In this document: one piece after another, positions 1 through 8,599 of the stretch
How the letters are laid out: every line of letters starts with the position of its first letter
How positions within the stretch are numbered: position 1 is the first letter of the stretch
Source of the DNA: Streptomyces sp. FIT100
Lineage (GTDB): Bacteria; Actinomycetota; Actinomycetes; Streptomycetales; Streptomycetaceae
Direction: 5' to 3'
Length of the DNA stretch: 64,000 bases
Assembly: GCF_024584805.1 (NCBI RefSeq)
Contig: NZ_CP075715.1
Span: forward strand, 4,288,526-4,352,525
Made by a program: the position numbers and the translations under genes
The notes under the pieces: generated by a model
Seen by the model: only the letters and a program-made list of their open reading frames with translations
Database searches by the model: none
Told to the model about the DNA's origin: nothing

Positions 1-3000
1 CCCAGACACTCCAGGTCCGGTCCGTCGACAAGGCGTCCAACACCTCGGAGCCGGCCTCGTACACCTTCCACGCCGGCCCGGGTGGCTTCGTCCAGCCGGC
101 CGACGGCGAGCGGACCGCGCGCCGCGTGCCGCTGATCGCCGAAGCCGAGGCGGGCAGGTACGACCATGTCTCCTTCTCGTGGCGGCGCTCCGCGGCGGAC
201 ACCTGGGTGAAGATCCCGGTGACGGACGTCACGGCAGGCGGACAGCCGCTGTCCGCCTGGCCGGTTCCCCTCACCAACGGCAAGAATGCGGCCCTCGTGT
301 GGAACGCCACCGACACCGTGAGCCCCGACGGAACCGTACAGATCAAGGCCGACTTCACCGGACCGGACAGCGCCGCCGGCGCCACCCAGCCGCTGACTGT
401 CGTGGTGGACCGTGACGCCGACGGCGCCGCGTCCTCCGACGTCGGCCCCGGCTCGCTCAACCTGCTGACCGGCGATTACACACTCTCCGGCACCGACGTC
501 TCCGTGCTCGACATGAGCGTGACCCGCAGCGCTTCCTCCCGTGCGCCCACGGCAGGTGCGGACCAGGAGGGCCAGGCTGCGATCTTCGGCAAGGAGTGGG
601 TGACAGGCACGGCCGCACAGGCCGTGCAGTCCGACTACTCCGAGATCCGCAGGACCTCGGCAACCTCGCTGGATGTCGTCACCGCCGAGGGAGGCGCCAT
701 CTCCTTCACGGCCAACGCGGCCAAGACGGGCTGGATCCCCGAGCCCGGCGCGGAGAACCTGACCCTCAAGGGCAGCCTCACCAGCGGCGACCTCACCGTG
801 TCGGACACCGACGGTGCCGTCACCACATTCGGCCGGGTCGGCACGGCCGGCACCGCGTGGACGGTGAGCCGCTCCCTGACGGACGGTCATGCCGACTCCA
901 CCACCGAAATCGTCTCCGAGTCCGTGACCGTGAACGGCAAGGTTCTCGCCCGTCCCAAGCGGATCATCGCGGCCACCAGCGCCATCACCGTGGGCACATG
1001 TGAGGCCACCCCGTCCGCAAAGGGTTGCCGGGTCCTGGAATTCGTCTATGCCCCCTCGACCACTGCGACTTCCTCGGTACTCGGGAATGTGAAGGACCAG
1101 GTCTCCGAGATCCGGGTATGGGCCACCTCCCCCGGCGCGGCAGCCGCGACCATGACCAGCGTCGCCAAGTACGCCTACGACGACGCCGGCCGGCTCCGTG
1201 AGACCTGGGACCCCCGGATCTCTCCTGCGCTGAAGACCACCTACGCATACGACCCGGCGGGTCGGGTCACCCAGCTGACCCCGCCCGGACAGCTGCCCTG
1301 GACGTTCTCCTACGGCAAGGTCGGCAACGATGCGGTCGCCGGCAGCGGCATGCTGCTCAAGGTCACCAGGCCGACCCTGAAAGCCGGCTCCGCCGGTGAG
1401 ACCGACGGCAACACCGCCCAGACCAGCGTGGTCTACGGAGTGCCGCTGACGGGCAGCAAGGCCCCGGAAGCCATCGGTGCCTCCGATGTGAAGACATGGG
1501 GACAGCTCGACGCGCCCACCGACGCCACCGCCGTCCTCCCCACGGACACCCGGCCTTCATCGCATGACGGCAGCGCACTGACGGCGGCCGACTACCGGCG
1601 CGCCATGGTGTCCTACCTCAATGCCTCGGGCCGCGAGGTCAACACCCTGGACCCGGGGAAGAACGTCACCACGACGGAATACGACCAATTCGGCAACGCC
1701 GTCCGCGAGCTCTCCGCCGCCAACCGGTCACTGGCCACCGGCGCCTCCGCCGCGGAGAAGGCCACGCTGGCTGACCTTGGTATCGCGACACTGCCCGTCG
1801 CCGAGCGCGCGGAGCTCCTGTCGAACCGCGGCATCTACAGCGCTGACGGCTCACGCGAACTGGAGACCCTGGGACCGCTGCACCGAGCGGTACTCGAAGC
1901 GGATCTCAAGGACGGTACGACAACGGTGGCGGCGGCAGGCGACCCGATGACGGTCCGCCACCGCACCGTCAAGGAGTACGACGACGGGCGTCCCACCGAT
2001 GGCACCGCCACCGTCTCCGACAAGGTCACCAAGTCCACCGAGGGCGGCCGACCACGCAACTGGCCCACGCTGAACGCGGACGCCCGCGTCACCCAGACCG
2101 TGTTCGACTGGGCCAAGGGGCAGCCCACCAGCACCATCCAGGACCCAGGCGGCCTGGCCATCACCGAGAAGGCCGCCTACGACAAGGCCGGACGCCAGAT
2201 CAGCCGCAGTATGGCCGCCTCCTCCGGCTCGGATGCCGGCACTCTGATCACCGAGTACTACACGGGTGACGGAACCGGAGTGTGCGGCGGCCGTCCCGAG
2301 TGGGCTGACGAGGTCTGCCGTACCCGTCCCGCCGCGGCCGTCACCGGTGGCGGCAGCAATCCGGCCGAGCTCGTCACCACGCTCGCCGAGTACGACCGCT
2401 GGGGCGAGACGTCCAAGCTGACCGAAACCGCCAACGGCACCACACGGGTCAGGACCACCGAGTACGACGCGGCCGGCCGCGCCGCCAAGGTGACCGTCTC
2501 CGGTGGCATCGGCGCCGCCGTTCCCGCGGTGACGACGGCCTACGACCCGGACAGCGGCAAGGTCGCCACGATCACCTCCACCGACGGCGGCACGATCAAG
2601 AAGGGCTATGACAAGCTCGGCCGTCTTCTCACCTACACCGACGCCGACGGCGGGGTGACCACGAGCACGTACGACGCCGAGGGCCAGCCGGTCCAGGTCA
2701 GCGACAACGTGCCGTCGAGCACCACGTACAGCTACGACACCACGAGCGATCCGCGCGGCTTGCCGTCCGCCATCACGGACTCGGTGGCCGGTACGTTCAC
2801 CGTCGGCTACGACGCCGACGGCCAGGTGCGGACCCAGAAGCTGCCCGGCGGCTTCACCATGCGTCAGCGCAGCAACCCCGCCGGCCAGCCGACGGAGCGG
2901 ACCTACACCCGCGACAGCGACGGAACGGTCCTCTTCTCCGAGACCCTGCTGCCCACCGTGCACGGTCAGCGCGCTACGTACACCGGCTCCGCCGGCCGGA

Positions 3001-4262
3001 CCGCCAACCAGACGTTCGCCTACGACAAGGCAGGACGACTCTCCAGGACCCGGGACGACACGGTCGACGCCGTCTGCGTGACACGCAGCTACACCTTCGA
3101 CAAGAACTCCAACCGCAAGACGCGCGCCACCGCGGCCGCGGCCCCGGGACAGGCGTGCACCACCAGCGGCGCGACGACCACCAGTCACGCCTACGACAGT
3201 GCCGACCGGCTCGTCGACAGCGGCTACGGCTATGACGCCCTCGGGCGCACGACGGCCGCTCCCGGCACCGCGCTCGCGTACTACGCCAACGACCTGGTCC
3301 GCCAGCAGACGGCCGGCTCCCAGCGGCAGACCTGGACCCTCGACTCCCAGCTGCGCTTCCGGGGCTGGACAGTGGAGTCCAACACCTCCGGCGGCTGGAC
3401 GAAGGCCCAGTCCAAGCTGAACCACTACGGTTCCGACGCGGACAACCCGCGCTGGATCGTCGAGGACACCGCAACCGGGGCCCTGACCCGCAACGTCAAC
3501 GGTTTCGACAACGGCCTGGTGGCGACCACCGCCAAGAGCGGCAGCACGGTGCTCCAACTCGTCAACCTGCACGGCGACGTGGTGATGCACCTGCCGACCA
3601 CGGCCGGCCAGGCCGTCACGGTGCTGAGCACGGACGAGTACGGCAACCGTGCCGAGGGCCCGAGCACCGTCCGCTACGGCTGGCACGGCGGTCAGCACCG
3701 CTCCTCCGAGACGCTGACCGATCTCGTGCTGATGGGCGTGCGCCTGTACAACCCGGCCACCGGCCGGTTCCTGTCCGGCGACCCGGTGCCCGGTGGCAGC
3801 TGCAACGCGTACGACTACGCGTGCGCGGATCCGGTCAACAGCGACGACGTGACGGGGTGTGCCACCTGCCGCGTGCCGAAGCACGCCTGGACCGGACGCA
3901 GCTTCACCACGGTCCTGCGCACCACCGGCTGGAGCTACGGCAGTTGGCAGAACTACAACTACCACTGGGTCTGGGACGTCGTCAGCGGTGACAAGGGGCC
4001 GCTGCCGATCACCGCGTGGAAGCGCCAGTACCGGTACCGCAAGCAGTACGTCTTCAAGTGCAAGGTCGTGGCCTGGTACGGCTGGGGCCGGCAGAAGATC
4101 CTCGCGACCCATGAGACCCGCTACCAGTACTCCTACCGGGACCGCACCACGTACCGGATCGCCTTCACCGGCATCAAGTGGACGCGGACCGGAGGCTGGA
4201 GCTGGACCCGGACTTCGCGGACGTACGTATCCAGCTCGAGCATCGTCTACACCCGCGGATAA
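1..4262 (+). CDS. RHS/YD-repeat protein, 5' end outside the window
   Basis: The reading frame is open from base 3 to the stop at 4260-4262, so the gene starts upstream. A GTG at 126 lies inside the protein and is not the start. The visible part has many YD repeats of the form YDxxGR, then the RHS-core end signature around 3760-3860 (RFLSGDP, then YDYACADPVNSDDVTG). RHS proteins are large exported beta-shell proteins that carry a variable C-terminal tip, often a toxin. The tip here, about 3862-4259 (roughly 130 residues), starts with a CATC pair and is rich in Trp, Tyr, Arg and Thr. It matches no toxin family I know. Export, wall anchoring and N-terminal domains cannot be judged. The RHS assignment is firm; toxin activity is inference. 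Confidence 0.9.
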   Translation, partial: QTLQVRSVDKASNTSEPASYTFHAGPGGFVQPADGERTARRVPLIAEAEAGRYDHVSFSWRRSAADTWVKIPVTDVTAGGQPLSAWPVPLTNGKNAALVWNATDTVSPDGTVQIKADFTGPDSAAGATQPLTVVVDRDADGAASSDVGPGSLNLLTGDYTLSGTDVSVLDMSVTRSASSRAPTAGADQEGQAAIFGKEWVTGTAAQAVQSDYSEIRRTSATSLDVVTAEGGAISFTANAAKTGWIPEPGAENLTLKGSLTSGDLTVSDTDGAVTTFGRVGTAGTAWTVSRSLTDGHADSTTEIVSESVTVNGKVLARPKRIIAATSAITVGTCEATPSAKGCRVLEFVYAPSTTATSSVLGNVKDQVSEIRVWATSPGAAAATMTSVAKYAYDDAGRLRETWDPRISPALKTTYAYDPAGRVTQLTPPGQLPWTFSYGKVGNDAVAGSGMLLKVTRPTLKAGSAGETDGNTAQTSVVYGVPLTGSKAPEAIGASDVKTWGQLDAPTDATAVLPTDTRPSSHDGSALTAADYRRAMVSYLNASGREVNTLDPGKNVTTTEYDQFGNAVRELSAANRSLATGASAAEKATLADLGIATLPVAERAELLSNRGIYSADGSRELETLGPLHRAVLEADLKDGTTTVAAAGDPMTVRHRTVKEYDDGRPTDGTATVSDKVTKSTEGGRPRNWPTLNADARVTQTVFDWAKGQPTSTIQDPGGLAITEKAAYDKAGRQISRSMAASSGSDAGTLITEYYTGDGTGVCGGRPEWADEVCRTRPAAAVTGGGSNPAELVTTLAEYDRWGETSKLTETANGTTRVRTTEYDAAGRAAKVTVSGGIGAAVPAVTTAYDPDSGKVATITSTDGGTIKKGYDKLGRLLTYTDADGGVTTSTYDAEGQPVQVSDNVPSSTTYSYDTTSDPRGLPSAITDSVAGTFTVGYDADGQVRTQKLPGGFTMRQRSNPAGQPTERTYTRDSDGTVLFSETLLPTVHGQRATYTGSAGRTANQTFAYDKAGRLSRTRDDTVDAVCVTRSYTFDKNSNRKTRATAAAAPGQACTTSGATTTSHAYDSADRLVDSGYGYDALGRTTAAPGTALAYYANDLVRQQTAGSQRQTWTLDSQLRFRGWTVESNTSGGWTKAQSKLNHYGSDADNPRWIVEDTATGALTRNVNGFDNGLVATTAKSGSTVLQLVNLHGDVVMHLPTTAGQAVTVLSTDEYGNRAEGPSTVRYGWHGGQHRSSETLTDLVLMGVRLYNPATGRFLSGDPVPGGSCNAYDYACADPVNSDDVTGCATCRVPKHAWTGRSFTTVLRTTGWSYGSWQNYNYHWVWDVVSGDKGPLPITAWKRQYRYRKQYVFKCKVVAWYGWGRQKILATHETRYQYSYRDRTTYRIAFTGIKWTRTGGWSWTRTSRTYVSSSSIVYTRG

Positions 4263-4285
4263 CCCCTGATCTGCGACCCGACAGC

Positions 4286-4325
4286 GGTGGGGGCGCTCCG
4301 CGCTCCGGCGTGGAGCGCCCCCACC
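4286..4325 (+). terminator. Hairpin after the RHS gene
   Basis: A perfect 14-bp stem (GGTGGGGGCGCTCC pairing with its complement at 4312-4325) encloses a 12-nt loop, 23 nt after the RHS stop. There is no T-tract, which is usual for Streptomyces. It lies between the RHS gene and the small membrane gene, so that gene either depends on readthrough or has its own promoter. Confidence 0.7.
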
Positions 4326-4396
4326 CCCGCGCATCACCGACCAACCCGGCGGTCCGGACGGAACGCCCCGACCGCTCGCCCAGGAGAATCACTCCC

Positions 4397-4678
4397 ATGC
4401 TGTTCGCCATCGCCGTTCTCGCCATCGCCGTCTTCGCCTGCACCCTGTGGTGCTCCGTCACCGTCGCCCGGATGCGGGACATCCCCACGTGGCGCCGCTT
4501 CCTGCCCCTCGCGCTCTTCCTCGCCTCCAACGCCGCAAGCCTGCTCCGGGCCTTCGACAGGCCCGAGATCGCGAACGTCGCGGCCTTCCCGCTGAACGTC
4601 GCGGTCGTCCTCGTGGCCCTGGCGGAGATCCGCGGATCCCGGCGGCGCCGGAGTGAGGCGCCCGCTCGTTCGATGTGA
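4397..4678 (+). CDS. Small membrane protein (93 aa), possible partner of the RHS tip
   Basis: The ATG at 4397 is chosen because CAGGAG lies about 10 nt upstream; the frame is open further upstream but that part is Pro/Arg-rich without membrane or domain character. The protein has three hydrophobic stretches (about residues 2-22, 32-48 and 56-72) and a basic tail (SRRRRSE). No family was recognised. Small membrane proteins directly behind RHS genes can be immunity proteins. That role is inferred from position alone, and the strong hairpin between the two genes weakens the case for one operon. Confidence 0.7.
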   Translation: MLFAIAVLAIAVFACTLWCSVTVARMRDIPTWRRFLPLALFLASNAASLLRAFDRPEIANVAAFPLNVAVVLVALAEIRGSRRRRSEAPARSM

Positions 4679-4730
4679 GGCCGGTCGGTGCCCGTACCCG
4701 CCGTGATCGGCGCGGGCCACCGGGCACCCC

Positions 4731-5558
4731 CTACTCCCGCGGGCCCGCGGCCGGGAGTGTCAGGGCCCAGCCCTTCGGCCGCAGCGTCCAGGTCCGGTGC
4801 CGGACCGGTCCCAGGTCGAGGGTGTCCGCGCGGTAGCGGAAGCTCGGGCCGGAGACCGTCACCACCTTGGCCAGCGTGCGCAGCGGCTCCGCTCCCGTGC
4901 GGCGGGGGTGGGTCACGGTCACCTCCGCCGCGCCGTCGCCCGCCCGTACGCGGACGTCCTCGACCGGTTCGTCCAGGTCGCTCAGCAGCACTCCGTCGGC
5001 CTCGACCCGCAGCCGGTGGGGGCGGGCCACGGGCGCGGGCGGGGCCGGGCGGACCAGGGTGCGCACGAAGGAGCGGCAGGTGTCCCAGACCGAGGCGGGA
5101 TGCGGGACGGAGACGGCCGCGGCGGCCTCGGCGGGGATGCACAGCTCGCCCAGCACGACCCCGTCGCTGTCGTCGACCAGCAGGTCCAGCGGCCGCGCGA
5201 CGCCGTCGAGCACCGCCCGCGCCGCCGCCACCGCGCCCGTCGGCACCCCGAGCGAGCGGGCCAGCTCCACGGAGGCCGCGGAGCCGACCGGGACGAGCGA
5301 CAGCGGCTCGTCCCCGAGCTCTCGGCCCCGGTACAGAGCGGCCACGGCGCGCAGCAGCGCCTGGTCGTCACCGACCACGACGGGTCGCCGGCCACCCCTT
5401 CGGGTCAGCGCCCGGGAAAATTCCTCCGGACCGTCGGGCAGGCAGATTTTCGCCGCAGCCCCGGCACACAACACATCCTTCGCGATCCGAACGGACTCGC
5501 CGTCGATACGGCGGGCGACCGGGTCGATGACCACCAGGAGCTGGTCGTGAGCCGACAC
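4731..5558 (-). CDS. Diacylglycerol-kinase-like protein with a degenerate nucleotide-binding loop
   Basis: 275 aa, transcribed divergently from purA. The GTG at 5558 (VSAHDQLLVVIDP) has AAGGAC upstream; an in-frame ATG at 5591 lies inside the purA leader hairpin and is less likely. The order of elements follows the DAGK catalytic fold: N-terminal VVIDPVARR, then VVVGDDQALLRA where kinases have GGDGTL, then PVGSAASVELARSLG where they have PxGTxNDxAR, then a beta-rich C-terminal half. The GGDG loop is replaced by VGDD, so lipid kinase activity is doubtful. A fold-only or regulatory role is possible. Family assignment is by pattern; function is unassigned. Confidence 0.7.
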   Translation of the reverse strand: MSAHDQLLVVIDPVARRIDGESVRIAKDVLCAGAAAKICLPDGPEEFSRALTRRGGRRPVVVGDDQALLRAVAALYRGRELGDEPLSLVPVGSAASVELARSLGVPTGAVAAARAVLDGVARPLDLLVDDSDGVVLGELCIPAEAAAAVSVPHPASVWDTCRSFVRTLVRPAPPAPVARPHRLRVEADGVLLSDLDEPVEDVRVRAGDGAAEVTVTHPRRTGAEPLRTLAKVVTVSGPSFRYRADTLDLGPVRHRTWTLRPKGWALTLPAAGPRE

Positions 5559-5575
5559 CTCGGTCCTTCCTCGGG

Positions 5576-5621
5576 TAGCATCTTTGTGCAAGAGCCCCTT
5601 GCGCGATTGCGCCAGGGGCTT
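5576..5621 (+). promoter_or_regulatory. purA promoter -10 and leader hairpin
   Basis: TAGCAT at 5576-5581 can serve as a -10. About 11 nt later comes a hairpin: AGCCCCTTGCGC at 5593-5604, loop GATT, and GCGCCAGGGGCT at 5609-5620, a 12-bp stem with one mismatch. Its place at the predicted 5' end, 80 nt before the purA start, suggests an mRNA-stabilising or attenuating structure. No known purine riboswitch core is visible. Confidence 0.5.
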
Positions 5622-5700
5622 CGTCTATTCCGGGGCACACCGGTTGGCGGCTCAGGCCCCCTGACCATGGACATGCCCCGCCCGGAAGGGGTGTACGCCT

Positions 5701-6984
5701 GTGCCCGCACTTGTGCTGCTCGGTGCTCAGTGGGGTGACGAGGGCAAGGGAAAGGCCACCGACCTCCTCGGTGGATCCGTTGATTACGTGGTGCGTTACC
5801 AGGGCGGCAACAACGCCGGCCACACGGTCGTCGTCGGCGACCAGAAGTATGCGCTGCACCTCCTCCCTTCCGGAATCCTCTCGCCGGGGTGCACCCCGGT
5901 CATCGGCAACGGAGTCGTCGTCGACCCGGCTGTCCTGCTCTCCGAGCTGAGCGGGCTCAATGAGCGAGGCGTCGACACGTCCAAGCTCCTGATCAGCGGT
6001 AACGCGCATCTGATCACCCCGTACAACGTCACGCTCGACAAGGTGACGGAACGGTTCCTCGGGAAGCGCAAGATCGGCACCACCGGCCGCGGCATCGGCC
6101 CGACGTACGCCGACAAGATCAACCGTGTCGGCATCCGCGTCCAGGACCTCTACGACGAGTCGATCCTGGCCCAGAAGGTCGAGGCGGCGCTGGAGAACAA
6201 GAACCAGCTCCTCGCCAAGGTCTTCAACCGGCGCGCGATCGAGGCGGACCGGATCGTCGAGGAGATGCTCCAGTACGCGGAGCAGATCAGGCCGTACGTC
6301 GCCGACACCACGCTGATCCTGAATGACGCCATCGACGAGGGCAAGGTCGTCCTCTTCGAGGGCGGCCAGGGCACCCTGCTCGACGTCGACCACGGCACGT
6401 ACCCCTTCGTCACCTCCTCGAACCCGACCGCCGGCGGCGCCTGCACCGGCGCCGGCGTCGGCCCGACGAAGATCAGCCGCGTCATCGGCATCCTCAAGGC
6501 GTACACGACCCGTGTCGGCGCCGGCCCGTTCCCGACCGAGCTCTTCGACGACGACGGCGAGGCGCTGCGCCGCATCGGCGGCGAGCGCGGTGTGACCACC
6601 GGCCGTGACCGCCGCTGCGGCTGGTTCGACGCGGTGATCGCCCGCTACGCGACCCGGGTCAACGGCCTGACCGACTTCTTCCTCACCAAGCTGGACGTGC
6701 TGACCGGCTGGGAGCAGATCCCGGTCTGCGTCGCCTACGAGATCGACGGCAAGCGCGTCGACGAGCTGCCGTACTCGCAGACCGACTTCCACCACGCGAA
6801 GCCGGTGTACGAGTACCTGCCGGGCTGGTCCGAGGACATCACCAAGGCGAAGACCTTCTCCGACCTGCCGAAGAACGCGCAGGGCTATGTGAAGGCGCTG
6901 GAGGAGATGTCGGGCGCGCCGATCTCGGCGATCGGTGTCGGCCCCGGCCGCACCGAGACGATCGAGATCAACTCCTTCCTGTAG
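5701..6984 (+). CDS. purA: Adenylosuccinate synthetase
   Basis: 427 aa, the usual family length. It catalyses the GTP-dependent joining of IMP and aspartate to adenylosuccinate, the first committed step to AMP, in the cytoplasm. The GTG start gives MPALVLLGAQWGDEGKGK, with the GTP-binding loop GDEGKGK at residues 12-18, catalytic Asp13 and a downstream NNAGHT substrate loop with catalytic His. The later VGPTKISR and TTGRDRRCGW segments are also typical. A GGAAGGGG ribosome-binding site precedes the start. It is monocistronic here, with its own leader hairpin upstream and a strong terminator downstream. Confidence 0.98.
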   Translation: MPALVLLGAQWGDEGKGKATDLLGGSVDYVVRYQGGNNAGHTVVVGDQKYALHLLPSGILSPGCTPVIGNGVVVDPAVLLSELSGLNERGVDTSKLLISGNAHLITPYNVTLDKVTERFLGKRKIGTTGRGIGPTYADKINRVGIRVQDLYDESILAQKVEAALENKNQLLAKVFNRRAIEADRIVEEMLQYAEQIRPYVADTTLILNDAIDEGKVVLFEGGQGTLLDVDHGTYPFVTSSNPTAGGACTGAGVGPTKISRVIGILKAYTTRVGAGPFPTELFDDDGEALRRIGGERGVTTGRDRRCGWFDAVIARYATRVNGLTDFFLTKLDVLTGWEQIPVCVAYEIDGKRVDELPYSQTDFHHAKPVYEYLPGWSEDITKAKTFSDLPKNAQGYVKALEEMSGAPISAIGVGPGRTETIEINSFL

Positions 6985-7034
6985 TCCTTCGGTAGTCCTT
7001 CGGTCCTCAAGTCCTCCACGGATCACGGACACAC

Positions 7035-7069
7035 GAGCCGGCCGCCCCCGCAGCGGGGGCGGCCGGCTC
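7035..7069. terminator. Bidirectional terminator between purA and the M28 peptidase
   Basis: A perfect 16-bp GC stem (GAGCCGGCCGCCCCCG at 7035-7050, complement at 7054-7069) with a 3-nt loop lies between the convergent genes purA and the peptidase, and can end transcription from both sides. Confidence 0.9.
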
Positions 7070-7084
7070 GGTCGTACGCGCTTC

Positions 7085-8578
7085 CTAGCGCTGCGGCACC
7101 GGGAATGCCACCGGGCTTCTCGCCCCGCTCCGGCCCACCGCGCGCACGCCGAAGAACACGTTGTCCTTCGACAGGTCCACCTCGTGGCGCACCACGTCCC
7201 CGGCCTCGATGACGTGCGTCCACTCGGGCGCGGTCGTCTCGCGCCACACCACCTCGTACCCGGCGAGATCAGGCTCCGTGCCGCGGTCCCACACCAGCTC
7301 CGTGGCGTTGGTGAGCGTGCTGGTCACGATCTTGGCGTTGCGCGGGGTGCCCGGTGCCCGGGCGAGGGTCCACAGAGCGGCGCCGTTCACCCGCGCCACT
7401 CGCGCGATGTAGTCGAAGTCGCAGAACTCCGGCAGGTCGCCGTACTGCTTGCCGTCCTCGACGCGCACGTCCTGGTGCTGGTGGGCGTAGTCCTCGGCCG
7501 GTTCCGTGAACCGGGCCGCGGGATAGCCGCGTTCGAGGAAGGGGATGTGGTCGCCGCCGCGCAGATAGCGGTCACGGCGGTAGATCACGCGCACGTTCAT
7601 CCCGGTGGCATCGTTGTCGGCGGTGTCGCGGACGAAGCGGGCGAGCTGGCGTGCCGGGGAGTCGTTCTCGCCCCCGACGGAGCGCCGCGTGGCGGCCTGT
7701 TCGGGGGTCTCCGAGCTGGGCACCCCCTCGGCGAAGAGCCGGATGGAGCGGGGGTCGAGGGTGCCGTCGTCCGCCTTGGGGCTGCCGACGATGTCATTGG
7801 TGAACATGCCCTGGACGTCCGCGCCCGCGGCCTTGAACCGCTCGGCCATGTGCGCGGCGCCGTACAGGCCCTGCTCCTCGCCCGCGACCGCCGCGAAGAC
7901 GATCGTGGCGGCCGGACGTCGGGTGGCCATCACGCGTGCCAGCTCCATCGCGACCGCGACCCCCGAGGCGTCGTCGTCGGCGCCCGGGGAGTCGCTGGTC
8001 GCGTCCATGACGTCGGTGACGCGGGAGTCGTAGTGCCCGGAGACGACGTAGATCCGCTCGGGGGCGACCGAACCGCGCAGGGTCGCGACGACGTTGGTGA
8101 TCCGGGTCGCGACGGGGATCCGCGACGCCGGTTCCTGGATGTACGACTGGAGCTCGACGGTCATCCGGCCGCCGGACGCCTCCGCGTACGTCCTCAGCTC
8201 CGCGAGGATCCAGTCCCGGGCGGCGCCGATGCCGCGCACCGGGTCGTCCTGGACGGAGAGGGTGTGCCGGGTGCCGAAGGAGGCGAGCTTGCGCACGGTC
8301 GCCTCGATGCGGTCGGGGTCGATCTCCTTGAGGAGGGTGCGGAGTTCGCGGGTGGGGGACTGCGCTGTGGCGGGCCGGTCGCCGTGTCCGTGGCCCGTAC
8401 CGCCGGAGCCGGAGCCGGGGCCGGAGCCGGGGCCGGGGCCGGAGCGGGAGCTGGGGCCGGCCGCGAACGCCTGGCCGGTGGCCGCGGCGCTCGCGGCGGC
8501 CGTAGCGGCCGCCGTGGCGAGCACGGCGCGTCGTGTGGTGGTGCCGCTGGTGCCTTCTTCTGGAGTCTGCTGCGACAT
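7085..8578 (-). CDS. Secreted M28-family zinc aminopeptidase
   Basis: 497 aa. The N-terminus is a Tat-type signal (TTRRAVLATAAA), then a Gly/Ser/Pro linker at residues 44-66 made of GPGPGSG repeats. The peptidase domain (about 75-390) shows the M28 metal ligands in order: GHYDSR (His182), GADDDASG (Asp about 201), AGEEQG (Glu234/235), ND (Asp262), and the HIPFLERGYP region with the last His. A fibronectin-III-like module (LAGYEVVWR) fills about 400-497. M28 enzymes release N-terminal amino acids from extracellular peptides. No clear ribosome-binding site precedes the ATG; GACTAT six nt upstream could be a -10 of a leaderless mRNA. Confidence 0.93.
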   Translation of the reverse strand: MSQQTPEEGTSGTTTRRAVLATAAATAAASAAATGQAFAAGPSSRSGPGPGSGPGSGSGGTGHGHGDRPATAQSPTRELRTLLKEIDPDRIEATVRKLASFGTRHTLSVQDDPVRGIGAARDWILAELRTYAEASGGRMTVELQSYIQEPASRIPVATRITNVVATLRGSVAPERIYVVSGHYDSRVTDVMDATSDSPGADDDASGVAVAMELARVMATRRPAATIVFAAVAGEEQGLYGAAHMAERFKAAGADVQGMFTNDIVGSPKADDGTLDPRSIRLFAEGVPSSETPEQAATRRSVGGENDSPARQLARFVRDTADNDATGMNVRVIYRRDRYLRGGDHIPFLERGYPAARFTEPAEDYAHQHQDVRVEDGKQYGDLPEFCDFDYIARVARVNGAALWTLARAPGTPRNAKIVTSTLTNATELVWDRGTEPDLAGYEVVWRETTAPEWTHVIEAGDVVRHEVDLSKDNVFFGVRAVGRSGARSPVAFPVPQR

Positions 8579-8599
8579 GGCGTCATAGTCATGGACTCG

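Noticed and set aside
1851..4337. 828-codon minus-strand frame opposite the RHS gene
   Set aside because: It mirrors a real high-GC gene, has no ribosome-binding site or domain, and consists of Gly/Arg/Val-rich sequence typical of antisense frames.
4178..4396. Longer start for the small membrane protein
   Set aside because: The added 73 residues are Pro/Arg/Asp-rich, overlap the RHS stop and the terminator hairpin, and lack a ribosome-binding site.
5592..5621. Purine riboswitch before purA
   Set aside because: Only a single hairpin is present; the conserved three-way-junction loops of purine riboswitches are not seen.
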